A stretch of DNA of 64,000 nt. It comes from Lelliottia wanjuensis. Lineage in GTDB: Bacteria; Pseudomonadota; Gammaproteobacteria; Enterobacterales; Enterobacteriaceae. Positions 33,785 to 42,648 of this stretch are shown here, piece by piece (the stretch's first letter is position 1; each line of letters begins with the position of its first letter). The notes under the pieces were generated by a model. It worked only from the letters and a program-made list of their open reading frames with translations, did not search any database and had not been told where the DNA came from. The DNA lies in contig NZ_JASSOT010000051.1 in the NCBI RefSeq assembly GCF_030238365.1, positions 1 to 64,000 on the forward strand. The letters are read 5' to 3'. The translations under genes and the position numbers were made by a program.

Positions 33785-36700
33785 TATTCACCTCCAGTGC
33801 GGATTCCCGCAGCGGCAGCGCCACCGGACGAGAAAATCTGTGATGGCAACACAAACCCGCGCAGATCAAGCAGTGACAGCGGCCCTTTCCCCAGCTCCGT
33901 GCGCAGCTGGTAGTTCAGCGCCACGCCGTCCGGGGTGATCCAGGCCACGCGATAGAGGTTATCACCCAGATCTGTCACCAGTGCTTTATCCAGCAGGCGA
34001 ATAAAGCCCCAGCTTCCCGGCTCATCGGAATAGAGTCGAGCGCCGGTTTTCACCGTGCGCCAGGTCAGCGTGGTCTGGGGTTGCCAGCGGTTGTCCGGCC
34101 AGGTCAGGGTCTGCCAGCTTTCTTCCTGGTTGAAATACTGGAGTTTCTGCCTGTCCAGCGTCAGGTCGGATTCCACCACATCGCGGGAAGGCTTGGCCAT
34201 CAGTTGGAAATGCAGCTCCACATCGCCATGTGCAAAGGCCACGTTAGCGACACGAGTCAGGCGATTGAGCGCATTCAGGAACGCCGGGTTAAAGGTCAGC
34301 CCCTGGCTGTTCATCGCATCCGGCACCCACTTATCGCCTTCAAGTCGCAGCAGGCCACCCAGGCGGGTCTGTATAAACTGCGCAATACGCCCGGTGTCGG
34401 AACGCATAAACTGCGCCAGCTCGGGCAGTGATGCCTCACTCTGACGATCGGTAAACGGATAGCGGTCTGCGAACGACGCACTCCACGGGGTCACGATATC
34501 GTTTTGCCACTGGCTGTTAAGGCTCTCCGAGGTCGGCGAAAGCACCTGTTCCCAGGCCTGGATCATCGGCTGCACAAAAACAGTCTGGCCGAAACCGCTC
34601 CACTCCTGACCGAGACTCGCGGCAATCAGACTGCCGTAGTCGCGGGTGTCGGTGAGATCGACCGCCTTGCCCTGAAACACGGTCAGCGCCAGCGACTGCA
34701 TCATCGCCTGCGGATCCGGCGCGTTTGTCACCTGCTGAAGCCGCAGGCGAACACGGGTGATACGGGTCAGGAAGGTTTGCAGGCTCAGACTGTTCTGCGA
34801 GCCGTTCCCGCCCGTCAGCGACAGTAACGGGCCAAAGGTCGCATCCAGTGGGCCGTGCGCCTCATTCCCGGCCTGCTGAATGGCCTCTTTCGCCTTGTCG
34901 CGGTGGATCAGGTTTTTCGCTGAACTCACCAGCGAGTCGGTCAGGTCGCCCCCGGTCTGCCCGGCACGGCCCTGCACGTTCAGGGTGTTTATCAGCGCAA
35001 TCAGCGGCGACTGCCGCACATCAGCCAGCAGGGTCAATTGTTCAATCGACTCCGACAGACTTCCGGCCTGATGCCATTGCAGGCTGTTGAGGAATTTAAG
35101 CCACGCCCCGGAATAATCAGAGAAGTATCGCGCCGTCAGCCGGGCTTTCAGCGTGTCAGGCGAAACCGTGCCGGTGGCATCGCCGGAATGCTGGGCATCA
35201 CTCAGCACCCAGTCGATTTCTTCCCGCCGTGATTTCGCCAGCTTCTCGATGGCAGGCTGAATTTCTTCTTCCCAGGCCTTACGCGTAAATACGCCGGGTA
35301 CGGTGACATCGGTGCTGAACAGCTGGCTGCTGTCCGTGCCGTTCACCATTGCACTCAGCGTCATATCGGCATAATCACGGGATACCTGCTCAATCATCTT
35401 CTGATAGCGCGTAGATTCCGCATTGCTGGCCCCTATCTGGCGAAGCAAGGCTGACCGCATGCCGCTGACCAGACGCATGTCCGGTGTGGTTCGCCAATCC
35501 AGATGGGCCGGAAGGTTCTGCATCATGAACGCCAGCATGCTGCTGCCGACCATACGCCATGTGCCATCCTGCACACCCTCGCGCTGCGGCCAGAACTGCA
35601 TAGTTGTCGCACTGAAGAAGTCCGGGTCAGCTTTATCGGGGCGGGAAAGCATCAGGTACGCCCGAAGCTGGTCATACATCACTTTCGACTGCGTGGCTCG
35701 CTGCGGGTCGTCAGGCGGCAGATTGCGCCAGCTGTTCATCAGCGAGGACAGGTGCTGCGCTGACGCATCCCTCAGTAACGGCATCGCTGCCTGCTGCCAG
35801 TACGGCCAGAGCGCGTCCAGTACATCATCGTTACGACTGAGGCCCATGCGCATATACCACGGCGCACCGTATTTCTGGCGGTGTTGCAGGCGTTCAATTT
35901 CATGTTGCAGCTGGTAGAGCGCCATCAGCCGCGTCGGCAGTGGCTGGCGTGTATCCGTAGCATTCTGCGCCAGCTGTTGATCGGCCTGCATCAGACGCAG
36001 GTTCGCTACCCAGGAAAAGACCGTTGCCGCCAGCCAGAACGCCAGCAGGCAAGTGCAGGTCAGCAGTAAAGATTTGCGTAACGACACGCCGGTTGCCACC
36101 GGTTTTCGCCAGCGCTGCGCGAGTAAATCCAGCCAGGCTTTACCCGGTTGCCAGGCATGCCGTAAGGAGGCCGCACCCGAAATGATGGCCGGGCTGAAGA
36201 CCATCCCGCCGAGCGGCAGAGAACGTGCGCCTTCTGACAGCTGTGAAAGCGTGTGCGTCAGACGTTCAGTGCCACCTTCACGAAGGCTGTGGGCCAGTTG
36301 CAACAGGAACGTATGCCTGCGGTCATTGAGCGTCTGCTGCATCCCCTGCTGTACCAGGGCCGCTTCAAGCTGGTTCAGGGAATGACGAAAATCATCAGCC
36401 TCATCGCCCGGCGCTGACAGGAAGCCGGTTCCCTGCAACGGAAGCCCAGGCTGCTCCCAGGCTGGCGCGTGGGTTTCCCACAACCACAGCGGCACTTCCC
36501 AGCCCAACAGGTGATACTGTTTTTGCAGCTGACGGGCAACGGTATCGAGGGTATCGTGCGAGAGAGCGGTCTGTTCATTCACAACCCAGATAAACGCATC
36601 GGCCAGACGGCGACGGATTTTGCGCAGGGCTTTCAGCTGTAAGGCATCCGGTTCATCCACCGGGCTACCATGCCACAGCAGCAATGCGCCATGCCCTTCG

Positions 36701-37134
36701 AGCCAGTGCTGCGTCGTCAGCCCCGGAATGGCCTGCTCCACTTCGTTTTCTTCCCCGACAACCAGCATAATGCGCACCTTGCTGCGCCAGCGTCTGCCGT
36801 ACTGGAAGCGCAGCTGGGTGGAAATATCTTTCACCAGCTGGTTTTCAGGTGGTCGCTGTTTCTTATTCCCGGCAGCACCGGTTGCCTCCCGCGCCTTGAG
36901 CTTCACCAGCGCTTTCCAGCACAGAATGAACGGCGCACAAAACCAGATGAGTACCAGCCAGACTATCACTGCCCGGAAGGCTATCTGCCCCGGTAGCAGT
37001 TCCGGCAGGTCAAAGCCGCTTCCCGCAAAGTACCAGAGCAACGCCCCGAGCAATATCAGCAGGGTGATCGCGATGACGTAGCCAGTGACCAGCCAGAATA
37101 ATGAGTGATGGGGTTCAGTGCGGGAGGTTTCCAC
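33784..37134 (-). CDS. tssM: T6SS inner-membrane protein TssM/IcmF
   Basis: TssM spans the periplasm from the inner membrane to TssJ and forms the channel of the membrane complex. The 1116-residue product has two N-terminal membrane segments (residues about 14-34 and 50-72), a cytoplasmic domain, a further membrane segment near residue 360 (SLLLTCTCLLAFWLAATVFS), and a long periplasmic part ending in the TssJ-binding region. The usual P-loop position reads VVGEENEVEQ, with no GKT/S, so this TssM probably does not bind ATP there. The start overlaps the previous gene by 20 nt. Confidence 0.94.
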   Translation of the reverse strand: METSRTEPHHSLFWLVTGYVIAITLLILLGALLWYFAGSGFDLPELLPGQIAFRAVIVWLVLIWFCAPFILCWKALVKLKAREATGAAGNKKQRPPENQLVKDISTQLRFQYGRRWRSKVRIMLVVGEENEVEQAIPGLTTQHWLEGHGALLLWHGSPVDEPDALQLKALRKIRRRLADAFIWVVNEQTALSHDTLDTVARQLQKQYHLLGWEVPLWLWETHAPAWEQPGLPLQGTGFLSAPGDEADDFRHSLNQLEAALVQQGMQQTLNDRRHTFLLQLAHSLREGGTERLTHTLSQLSEGARSLPLGGMVFSPAIISGAASLRHAWQPGKAWLDLLAQRWRKPVATGVSLRKSLLLTCTCLLAFWLAATVFSWVANLRLMQADQQLAQNATDTRQPLPTRLMALYQLQHEIERLQHRQKYGAPWYMRMGLSRNDDVLDALWPYWQQAAMPLLRDASAQHLSSLMNSWRNLPPDDPQRATQSKVMYDQLRAYLMLSRPDKADPDFFSATTMQFWPQREGVQDGTWRMVGSSMLAFMMQNLPAHLDWRTTPDMRLVSGMRSALLRQIGASNAESTRYQKMIEQVSRDYADMTLSAMVNGTDSSQLFSTDVTVPGVFTRKAWEEEIQPAIEKLAKSRREEIDWVLSDAQHSGDATGTVSPDTLKARLTARYFSDYSGAWLKFLNSLQWHQAGSLSESIEQLTLLADVRQSPLIALINTLNVQGRAGQTGGDLTDSLVSSAKNLIHRDKAKEAIQQAGNEAHGPLDATFGPLLSLTGGNGSQNSLSLQTFLTRITRVRLRLQQVTNAPDPQAMMQSLALTVFQGKAVDLTDTRDYGSLIAASLGQEWSGFGQTVFVQPMIQAWEQVLSPTSESLNSQWQNDIVTPWSASFADRYPFTDRQSEASLPELAQFMRSDTGRIAQFIQTRLGGLLRLEGDKWVPDAMNSQGLTFNPAFLNALNRLTRVANVAFAHGDVELHFQLMAKPSRDVVESDLTLDRQKLQYFNQEESWQTLTWPDNRWQPQTTLTWRTVKTGARLYSDEPGSWGFIRLLDKALVTDLGDNLYRVAWITPDGVALNYQLRTELGKGPLSLLDLRGFVLPSQIFSSGGAAAAGIRTGGE

Positions 37135-38260
37135 GGGGAACGCAAACTCCTGTAATAAATTGAGATTCCATCAATGTCGCCGTCCAGCCGCAGGACTGCC
37201 CCTGAAGGGCTGACAGCGCGGCGAGAGACTGCATGACAAAAGGCGTAACCGGCCCGGCGTGACCCAGCCACGGCATCAGAACGTAATCGACGGCTGACCA
37301 GCCGGACGGCAAAAGTGCATCCATCGAGGATGAATCGGCGGCCAGCATGCCTTCTGGCACACCGCGCAGACCGGCATAGCGGCTAAGCTGCTCCGTCAGC
37401 TGCGCGGCAGTTTCCCCCGCGTCAGGCTGGAGTATTTCGCTGCGCGTCATCAGGGCTTCAGCCTGGTGTCCACACAGCCAGGCAAAACCGGCTTCCGAAG
37501 CGGTGTATTCCGCTGAGGGTTTTGCCTCACCAAACCCCGCACACAGCAGCAGGGCTTGGTCATCGTCGGGCATGGCATCAATCACTTTGTCCAGTTCGGC
37601 AGCGCTTTGCAGCTGAACCACGTCTTCCGGCAGGCGAATGCCATCGGATTCCAGCACCAGGCTGAACGCACTCAGGCTCTGCTCATCGCCCAGCCAGCAA
37701 AACACCTGCACCGGGCGGGTTTCACTGGATTCGCGCAAGCGGGTCAGCACCAGACGGGCCAGATAGCGAGCCAGCAAATTCGCCCGACTTTCCCGGCCTC
37801 CCAGCCCCAGCACCTTCGGGCAATGCAGCAGCACATTGCCCTGTGGATCATCAACCGTGACCGGAACCACAGGAAACGGCGGCGACAACAGCGCCTGATG
37901 GTCAGCCTCTTTATCACCCACTGGCGTAACCAGCATCACGGCTTCCACGGGCAGCATTCGCGAACGGTGTCGCCACCAGGCCCGGACAGAGGACGCTATT
38001 TCCTCCCGGTGCGTCTCACGGTTCGAAACGGACTGAAGCCAGACCAGCCAGCGCAGTGCCACGGCGACCAGCCAGACGATCAACGGACACACCAGGCTCC
38101 AGAACCAGAAGGAGAGCGTTCGGGTAGGTTTGCCTTCCGGCCACAGCAGCATCGTTGCCATCGCGGCCAGGAACAATATCACCGGCAGCGCAATCCACCA
38201 TCGCCGCCAGCGAGCGGGATGAAGTTCGGCATACTCCGGGTAACGCGGCGGGAAGATCAT
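37115..38260 (-). CDS. T6SS-associated membrane protein of unknown function
   Basis: The 381-residue protein has two N-terminal membrane segments (after RRWWIALPVILFLAAMATML and SLVCPLIVWLVAVALRWLV) and a soluble domain of about 290 residues with no motif I recognise. The open frame reaches 38314, but the ATG at 38258-38260 (MIFPPRYPEYAEL) overlaps the PAAR gene stop by 4 nt and is preferred. It lies between PAAR and tssM, an uncommon place; it may modify TssM or help load the effector. Similar genes occur in enterobacterial T6SS clusters, but I cannot name a function. Confidence 0.7.
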   Translation of the reverse strand: MIFPPRYPEYAELHPARWRRWWIALPVILFLAAMATMLLWPEGKPTRTLSFWFWSLVCPLIVWLVAVALRWLVWLQSVSNRETHREEIASSVRAWWRHRSRMLPVEAVMLVTPVGDKEADHQALLSPPFPVVPVTVDDPQGNVLLHCPKVLGLGGRESRANLLARYLARLVLTRLRESSETRPVQVFCWLGDEQSLSAFSLVLESDGIRLPEDVVQLQSAAELDKVIDAMPDDDQALLLCAGFGEAKPSAEYTASEAGFAWLCGHQAEALMTRSEILQPDAGETAAQLTEQLSRYAGLRGVPEGMLAADSSSMDALLPSGWSAVDYVLMPWLGHAGPVTPFVMQSLAALSALQGQSCGWTATLMESQFITGVCVPRGNLPH

Positions 38261-38520
38261 CCGTGAACATCCATCGTGCTGAGTGAACTGACCAGCGTAC
38301 AGCCGCAGGCGCATTTATGACCGTCGAGCGAGACGGCCTTACCGTTAACCGTGCTGCCTGGTGCGCCCTGGGTAATGGTGGTCATGCCGTGTTTATTGCA
38401 CCGGGCTTTATCCCCCACGCAGGCCACCGGCTTACCGAAGGCTTCATAGCTGCCACTCAGCACTTCGCCGCCATATTCCTTAAGGGTATCTCCCACGCGA
38501 ATCAGCTTTTTCAGGCTCAC
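38257..38520 (-). CDS. PAAR spike-tip protein
   Basis: PAAR proteins cap the VgrG trimer and sharpen the T6SS spike. The 87-residue protein has the repeated PAAR pattern: VGDKARCNKHGMTTITQGAP and VNGKAVSLDGHKCACGCTLV, with His and Cys ligands for the metal at the tip. It is a stand-alone PAAR without an effector extension. It overlaps the Tle1-type gene by 4 nt and the membrane-protein gene by 4 nt, so it is part of the effector cassette. Confidence 0.92.
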   Translation of the reverse strand: MSLKKLIRVGDTLKEYGGEVLSGSYEAFGKPVACVGDKARCNKHGMTTITQGAPGSTVNGKAVSLDGHKCACGCTLVSSLSTMDVHG

Positions 38521-40814
38521 AGGACTTTCACTCCCGACGCTTTCAGCATATCGATGGAGGAATTCATCATCGCTTGGTGCTGTTCATTAATGGTGTCTGA
38601 GCGGGTCTGTGACGCAACGCTGCCGGGTTCATACCCTGATGCCGACTGCGCACCGGCGGTAAGAGTCTGCGTCGAACCTGTCGCCAGATCCGTCACCTTA
38701 TGGACTTCACCTTTGTATGCCGACTTTGGCTCAACCAGATACACAACCCGGTTAGAGGTTGGCTGTGCGCCAACAACTTTGCCCTCCACGGAGATCAGTT
38801 GCAGTTTCTTATTGGCCTTGTTGCCGCAGTAGATCATGCGATAACGGAAGTAGCCACCCCAGGGTTCACGGCCACCCAGAGTGCTTTGCATAAACCAGGC
38901 GCGGGAGTCGTGGATCTGCTCGTCGTAGAGAGCCAGTAATTCGGCGCGGGGCTGAGTGCGGATTCCGGTTCCCAGCTTATCGGTGAACAGCTGCGGGTAT
39001 AACCGATTGCCGTCTGCTTTCATTTCCTCATATTCAGCGGCTTCATCATCGCCATTAATCAGGAAAACAGCATGCTTGGGGATCACATCAAGAACGACCT
39101 GCTTGGTCTTATCAATGAAGCTGCCGTTAATGTCACGCCCCCATTCCTTGTAGTCGCTCTGGAACTCACGGGCAGCTTCACGCAGCTGGTACTGCGCAGT
39201 GGTCGGGTCGAGGTCTGGAATCCCCTGATTATTCACATCCGGCGTTTTGCGTTCCTTCAGCACTTTGGCCCGAGCAGCTTTGATGATCCGCATTTTTTCA
39301 TCGTGCGTCTCGGCCTCTCTTTCGAGTCCGGCCTCATCCAACTGCGGGGCGTTCTTATAGAAATATTGCGCGGTAACACTGCCATGAGCATAACGGCCAA
39401 TACGCCAAGCGGTGATCCAGCCGATCTGCTCGGTGATGGCACTTTCAAGGGTTTGCGACAGCTGATAGGCGCGATACCCGTCCTGGCTTTCGGCATCAGC
39501 ACTATTGCCCTGCAACGTGGTGTTCAGGAGGGTTTGCCGCCAGATGTTAAAACGATTAATAAGCTCTTTGCTGAAATCGAATTCGTTCTGTGTGCTGACG
39601 TTCATCAGACGTGAGGGCGATTTATCTTTTATTAATTCGGTTAAACAAGACGGCTGAACGGTTAATGGCGATCCAGCTTCAAACGCCGCGAGGTACATAT
39701 CATGCAGAACGATTTGAGAAAGAATTTCACCCGTACCACCGCATGACTTCCCTTGATCGCGCGGAGGATACCCCCCGCCAACATCCGAGTGCATTCCTGG
39801 ATAGATGACTTCCTGACAGTTTGGTGGGTAGCTGCCATCTGGCCGCCGAATGGAGTCCAGCGGGAAGCACAGGCGCTGTTCATGCGCAGAAACAAAATGG
39901 CGACAGCATTTGATCAGGCCAGGGAATTTTCCCTCATCGGGCAGCTGCTGAGTATTATCAGCCCAGCCCATATGACCTGCGGCTCCAGGCAGGATGTGCG
40001 CCGCGCCCACGGAGGGAACGGTATCGAGCAGGCCCAAAAACTCGATACTCACCGGCAGTCCGGCCAGCTTCAGCTTGTCGTATGGAAGTTTCGTTTTGGG
40101 ATCGGGTAACTGCGTTAACCAGCTGACAAAAGCACGGGCTTCCGCAGCGCCACGGGAAAAGCCGTAGATGAACAATTTGACGTTAATCAGGTGCGGCTGA
40201 TGAGTGGGGATCTGCGCTTCCAGCGGCTGCAAAAACTTATTCATCGCCAGACGGCGGTTCACTTCGCCCGTGAAGGGCAACGGTTCACGCATCCCTGCCA
40301 GGCTGGCTTTCATCGTCGGTGCAGGTATGTGCTGCTTTGTAATGGCAAAGGTCAGCGCATCGGCCAGCTGTAATAAGCCCCAATTGATACGATCTTCGCC
40401 CCCGGCAGCGAAAGCCAGACCATCCGTACTGTAATCCATCTCCCCAATATCAGGGAACGGCGTACCCACGCCAGGTATGTAGTAGGCAAAATAGCCATCG
40501 GCTTCAGCTGTCTTCGCATAAGTGGCATGAAACAGCTTGGCGATATTCGTCGGGTGAGAAGGTGAGGCGTTTGTATCGTTGTGCTCATTGTTGCCCGTAC
40601 CATCAAAAAACAGGCTGATGTGCAGGCTCTGACTACAGGTAAAGCCCAGCTTAACGCCGACCTGCGCACTCAGTTGCGCCTTAAAATCATCGGCCTCTTT
40701 CATCTGCTTTTTATAATTGGCGTTTACCTGTGTTTCCGACAGCGTTAAGCGTCCACCGTCAGGGAATTCAGGTGGTGCCCAGCACGGTAAAGCCAGACTC
40801 ATTTCACTGGACAT
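38517..40814 (-). CDS. T6SS lipase effector, Tle1 family (DUF2235)
   Basis: Tle1 effectors are phospholipases delivered into rival bacteria. The 765-residue protein starts with an alpha/beta-hydrolase domain: ISLFFDGTGNNEHND at about residues 66-80 and the nucleophile motif GFSRG at 218-222 (Ser220). Likely further catalytic residues are Asp in EFLGLLDTVPS and His in YPGMHSDVGGGY. The C-terminal half is a partly disordered extension. It carries no VgrG fusion; delivery is likely through VgrG/DUF4123/PAAR encoded beside it. Its start lies inside the end of the immunity gene (16-nt overlap), a layout that ensures immunity is made first. Confidence 0.9.
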   Translation of the reverse strand: MSSEMSLALPCWAPPEFPDGGRLTLSETQVNANYKKQMKEADDFKAQLSAQVGVKLGFTCSQSLHISLFFDGTGNNEHNDTNASPSHPTNIAKLFHATYAKTAEADGYFAYYIPGVGTPFPDIGEMDYSTDGLAFAAGGEDRINWGLLQLADALTFAITKQHIPAPTMKASLAGMREPLPFTGEVNRRLAMNKFLQPLEAQIPTHQPHLINVKLFIYGFSRGAAEARAFVSWLTQLPDPKTKLPYDKLKLAGLPVSIEFLGLLDTVPSVGAAHILPGAAGHMGWADNTQQLPDEGKFPGLIKCCRHFVSAHEQRLCFPLDSIRRPDGSYPPNCQEVIYPGMHSDVGGGYPPRDQGKSCGGTGEILSQIVLHDMYLAAFEAGSPLTVQPSCLTELIKDKSPSRLMNVSTQNEFDFSKELINRFNIWRQTLLNTTLQGNSADAESQDGYRAYQLSQTLESAITEQIGWITAWRIGRYAHGSVTAQYFYKNAPQLDEAGLEREAETHDEKMRIIKAARAKVLKERKTPDVNNQGIPDLDPTTAQYQLREAAREFQSDYKEWGRDINGSFIDKTKQVVLDVIPKHAVFLINGDDEAAEYEEMKADGNRLYPQLFTDKLGTGIRTQPRAELLALYDEQIHDSRAWFMQSTLGGREPWGGYFRYRMIYCGNKANKKLQLISVEGKVVGAQPTSNRVVYLVEPKSAYKGEVHKVTDLATGSTQTLTAGAQSASGYEPGSVASQTRSDTINEQHQAMMNSSIDMLKASGVKVL

Positions 40815-41305
40815 GACGCAGGCTCCTTCATATTGAGTGGCTCCTTCACCGGATATTCAGGCGCACCATAGCCGTAGCAAGAGGTGGTCACTTTGACTTG
40901 ATTACAAGGCAAGAAGTGAACTGTCAGGCCACACGCTTGATCATATTTTGGAATATCAACGACTGCGGAATGCTGCTGATATTTAGCAGCATGTTGCGCA
41001 TACGCCTTTCTGTATTCATCTGTACCTAAAGGTGGAAGGGATGCATATGCATCTGGATCTACCTCCCAATTGATATTGGCTTTTAACCCAGGCCGCCACT
41101 TATCGGGAAGCATGATGCAGCAGCTGTTTCCGGTTAACGTGCCGCCGTAACCATTCACGGTAAATGAGTTCACGGTTTGCCCAGCTACGTGGTTGATGCC
41201 ACTGATGTTGGCCGCACTAGTTTCTGTGTCAGTTGCGTTCGCGCACCCTGCAACCAAAACCATCAGGAAAGCGAAACACACCTTCAGCATGCGATTTATC
41301 TTCAT
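40799..41305 (-). CDS. Immunity lipoprotein for the Tle1 effector (DUF3304/Tli1 type), copy 1
   Basis: Tli1-type lipoproteins bind Tle1 in the periplasm and block its lipase. The 168-residue product has a lipobox (MVLVAGC, Cys21) and a body with DUF3304 features: GINHVAGQTVNSFTVNGYGG, NSCCIMLPDKWRPG and the C-terminal VTTSCYGYGAPEYPVKEPLN. It overlaps the effector gene start by 16 nt. The upstream paralogue at 41358-41876 shares the N-terminal and C-terminal blocks but differs in the middle and in the signal peptide, so the two may protect against different Tle1 variants. Confidence 0.86.
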   Translation of the reverse strand: MKINRMLKVCFAFLMVLVAGCANATDTETSAANISGINHVAGQTVNSFTVNGYGGTLTGNSCCIMLPDKWRPGLKANINWEVDPDAYASLPPLGTDEYRKAYAQHAAKYQQHSAVVDIPKYDQACGLTVHFLPCNQVKVTTSCYGYGAPEYPVKEPLNMKEPASCPVK

Positions 41306-41373
41306 CCCGGATATCCTTCCTTATCAATTTGTTGTCCTGATAAACACACAATCAGGCTTAATTCACTGGACAT
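41302..41373 (-). pseudogene. Vestigial 5' end of the Tle1 gene (23-codon frame between the two immunity genes)
   Basis: On the minus strand ATG at 41371-41373 opens MSSELSL, matching the effector start MSSEMSL; the first seven codons agree at 18 of 21 bases. It overlaps the stop of immunity copy 2 just as the real effector overlaps copy 1. The frame then diverges and ends at TGA 41302-41304, overlapping the ATG of immunity copy 1. It is best explained as the junction left by a tandem duplication of immunity gene plus effector start. It may also couple translation of the two immunity genes. Confidence 0.75.
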
Positions 41374-41876
41374 GACGCAGGCTCCTTCATATTGAGTGGC
41401 TCCTTCACCGGATATTCAGGCGCACCATAGCCGTAGCAAGAGGTGGTCACTTTGACCTGATTACAAGGCAAGAAGTGAACCGTCAGGCCGCATGCCTGGT
41501 CATATTTTGGAATTTCGACGACTGTGGAGTGCTGTTGATATTTTTCAGCATGCTTTGCGTATGCAGACTCATCATAACCAAACCCATTTTTCTTCATGGC
41601 AATTGGCTCATTCGCATTAGGATCTGACTCCCATTTAATGCTGGCGGTTAACCCGGCCTGCCATTTATCGGGCAGCATGATGCAGCAGCTGTTACCGGTG
41701 AGCGAACCGCCGTAGCCGTTAACCGTAAACGAGTTCACTGTTTGCCCTGCAACATGGTTGATGCCACTGATATTTGCCGCGCTTGATGGCGAACGTGCTG
41801 ACGGTGAACAGCCTGCACTGAGCAGCGCGGCCAAAAGCATGCTGTTAACCAGTAGAGCACTGCGGGTCAGCTTCAT
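41358..41876 (-). CDS. Immunity lipoprotein (DUF3304/Tli1 type), copy 2
   Basis: The 172-residue product starts MKLTRSALLVNSMLLAALLS with lipobox LLSAGC. The open frame extends to 41957, but the ATG at 41874-41876 gives the lipoprotein signal and is preferred. It shares with copy 1 the block AANISGINHVAGQTVNSFTV and an identical C-terminal run from KYDQACGLTVHFLPCNQVKV to SCPV, whereas the middle differs, with an insertion (SDPNANEPIAMKKNG). At the 3' end about 85 bases are identical to copy 1. It starts 4 nt downstream of the DUF4123 gene stop. Confidence 0.86.
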   Translation of the reverse strand: MKLTRSALLVNSMLLAALLSAGCSPSARSPSSAANISGINHVAGQTVNSFTVNGYGGSLTGNSCCIMLPDKWQAGLTASIKWESDPNANEPIAMKKNGFGYDESAYAKHAEKYQQHSTVVEIPKYDQACGLTVHFLPCNQVKVTTSCYGYGAPEYPVKEPLNMKEPASCPVN

Positions 41877-41880
41877 CGCG

Positions 41881-42639
41881 TTATCCCTCAAAATCCTGCA
41901 ATGCACCGAAATATCCTGCACCGTTAGCTTTGAAGGCAATTTCCAGGCAGTCTGCAAAATGGCTTTCCTTGCTGATATTGCTGACGCTTTTTTCTTTCAT
42001 CAGCGTTTCGGCATCACCGATGCACCCCATCAGGCCAACCTGAGCATCATCAACCAGGCTCAGTTCCGGGTCATCGGCCAGCGTGCGCGTCGGTAAGAAA
42101 CTGCCTGACTTCCAGACAATCTCGCCGTCTCTGTCTCTCCAGCCCCAGAACAGCGCGATATCCGTAAACGCAGCCTGTTGTTCAGGGGTGAGAACGTGAG
42201 CAAGCAGGGATGGGAATACGCGGTTATCGTAGTACCGCAGCAGGCCGGTTTGTTCCTCCCACTGCACCTGCGACAAGGCCTGCAAGTGGCGGCTCAGCAA
42301 ATCAAAGGCCAGGGGGGAGATCAGCAGCGTCAGGCGCGGCGTGTCCGTAAAGTATTCCAGCAGCTGCTCAAGCCACATCCGGTGACTCGTCACAGCAAAA
42401 TGCAGACGCATGACGACCGGCGAATACTCCAGCGTTCCCCCTTCCGGGGTTCCCTCGAACAGTTCAAACCAGAGCGCCTCTGGCGACAACTGGCGCAGCG
42501 CATTTTGTAGCGGCTGGTCGGTTCCGGCCTGGTCTACCAGAACATCGATATAATCCTGCCCGGCTGCGGAACAGAGAGATTCAGCCTGTTGCATCCAGAG
42601 CATGTGCTTTTTGAGCGTTATCGGTGGTGTCGTTGTCAT
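41881..42639 (-). CDS. DUF4123 adaptor (effector chaperone) protein
   Basis: DUF4123 proteins (TAP/TEC adaptors) bind a specific effector and load it onto its VgrG. The 252-residue product has the family pattern: DYIDVLVDQAGTDQPLQNAL near the start, EALWFELFEGTPEG, and the segment RMWLEQLLEYFTDTPRLTLL. It lies 9 nt after VgrG and before the immunity-effector pair, so it is probably the adaptor for the Tle1-type effector. Confidence 0.88.
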   Translation of the reverse strand: MTTTPPITLKKHMLWMQQAESLCSAAGQDYIDVLVDQAGTDQPLQNALRQLSPEALWFELFEGTPEGGTLEYSPVVMRLHFAVTSHRMWLEQLLEYFTDTPRLTLLISPLAFDLLSRHLQALSQVQWEEQTGLLRYYDNRVFPSLLAHVLTPEQQAAFTDIALFWGWRDRDGEIVWKSGSFLPTRTLADDPELSLVDDAQVGLMGCIGDAETLMKEKSVSNISKESHFADCLEIAFKANGAGYFGALQDFEG

Positions 42640-42648
42640 GACCTGTCC

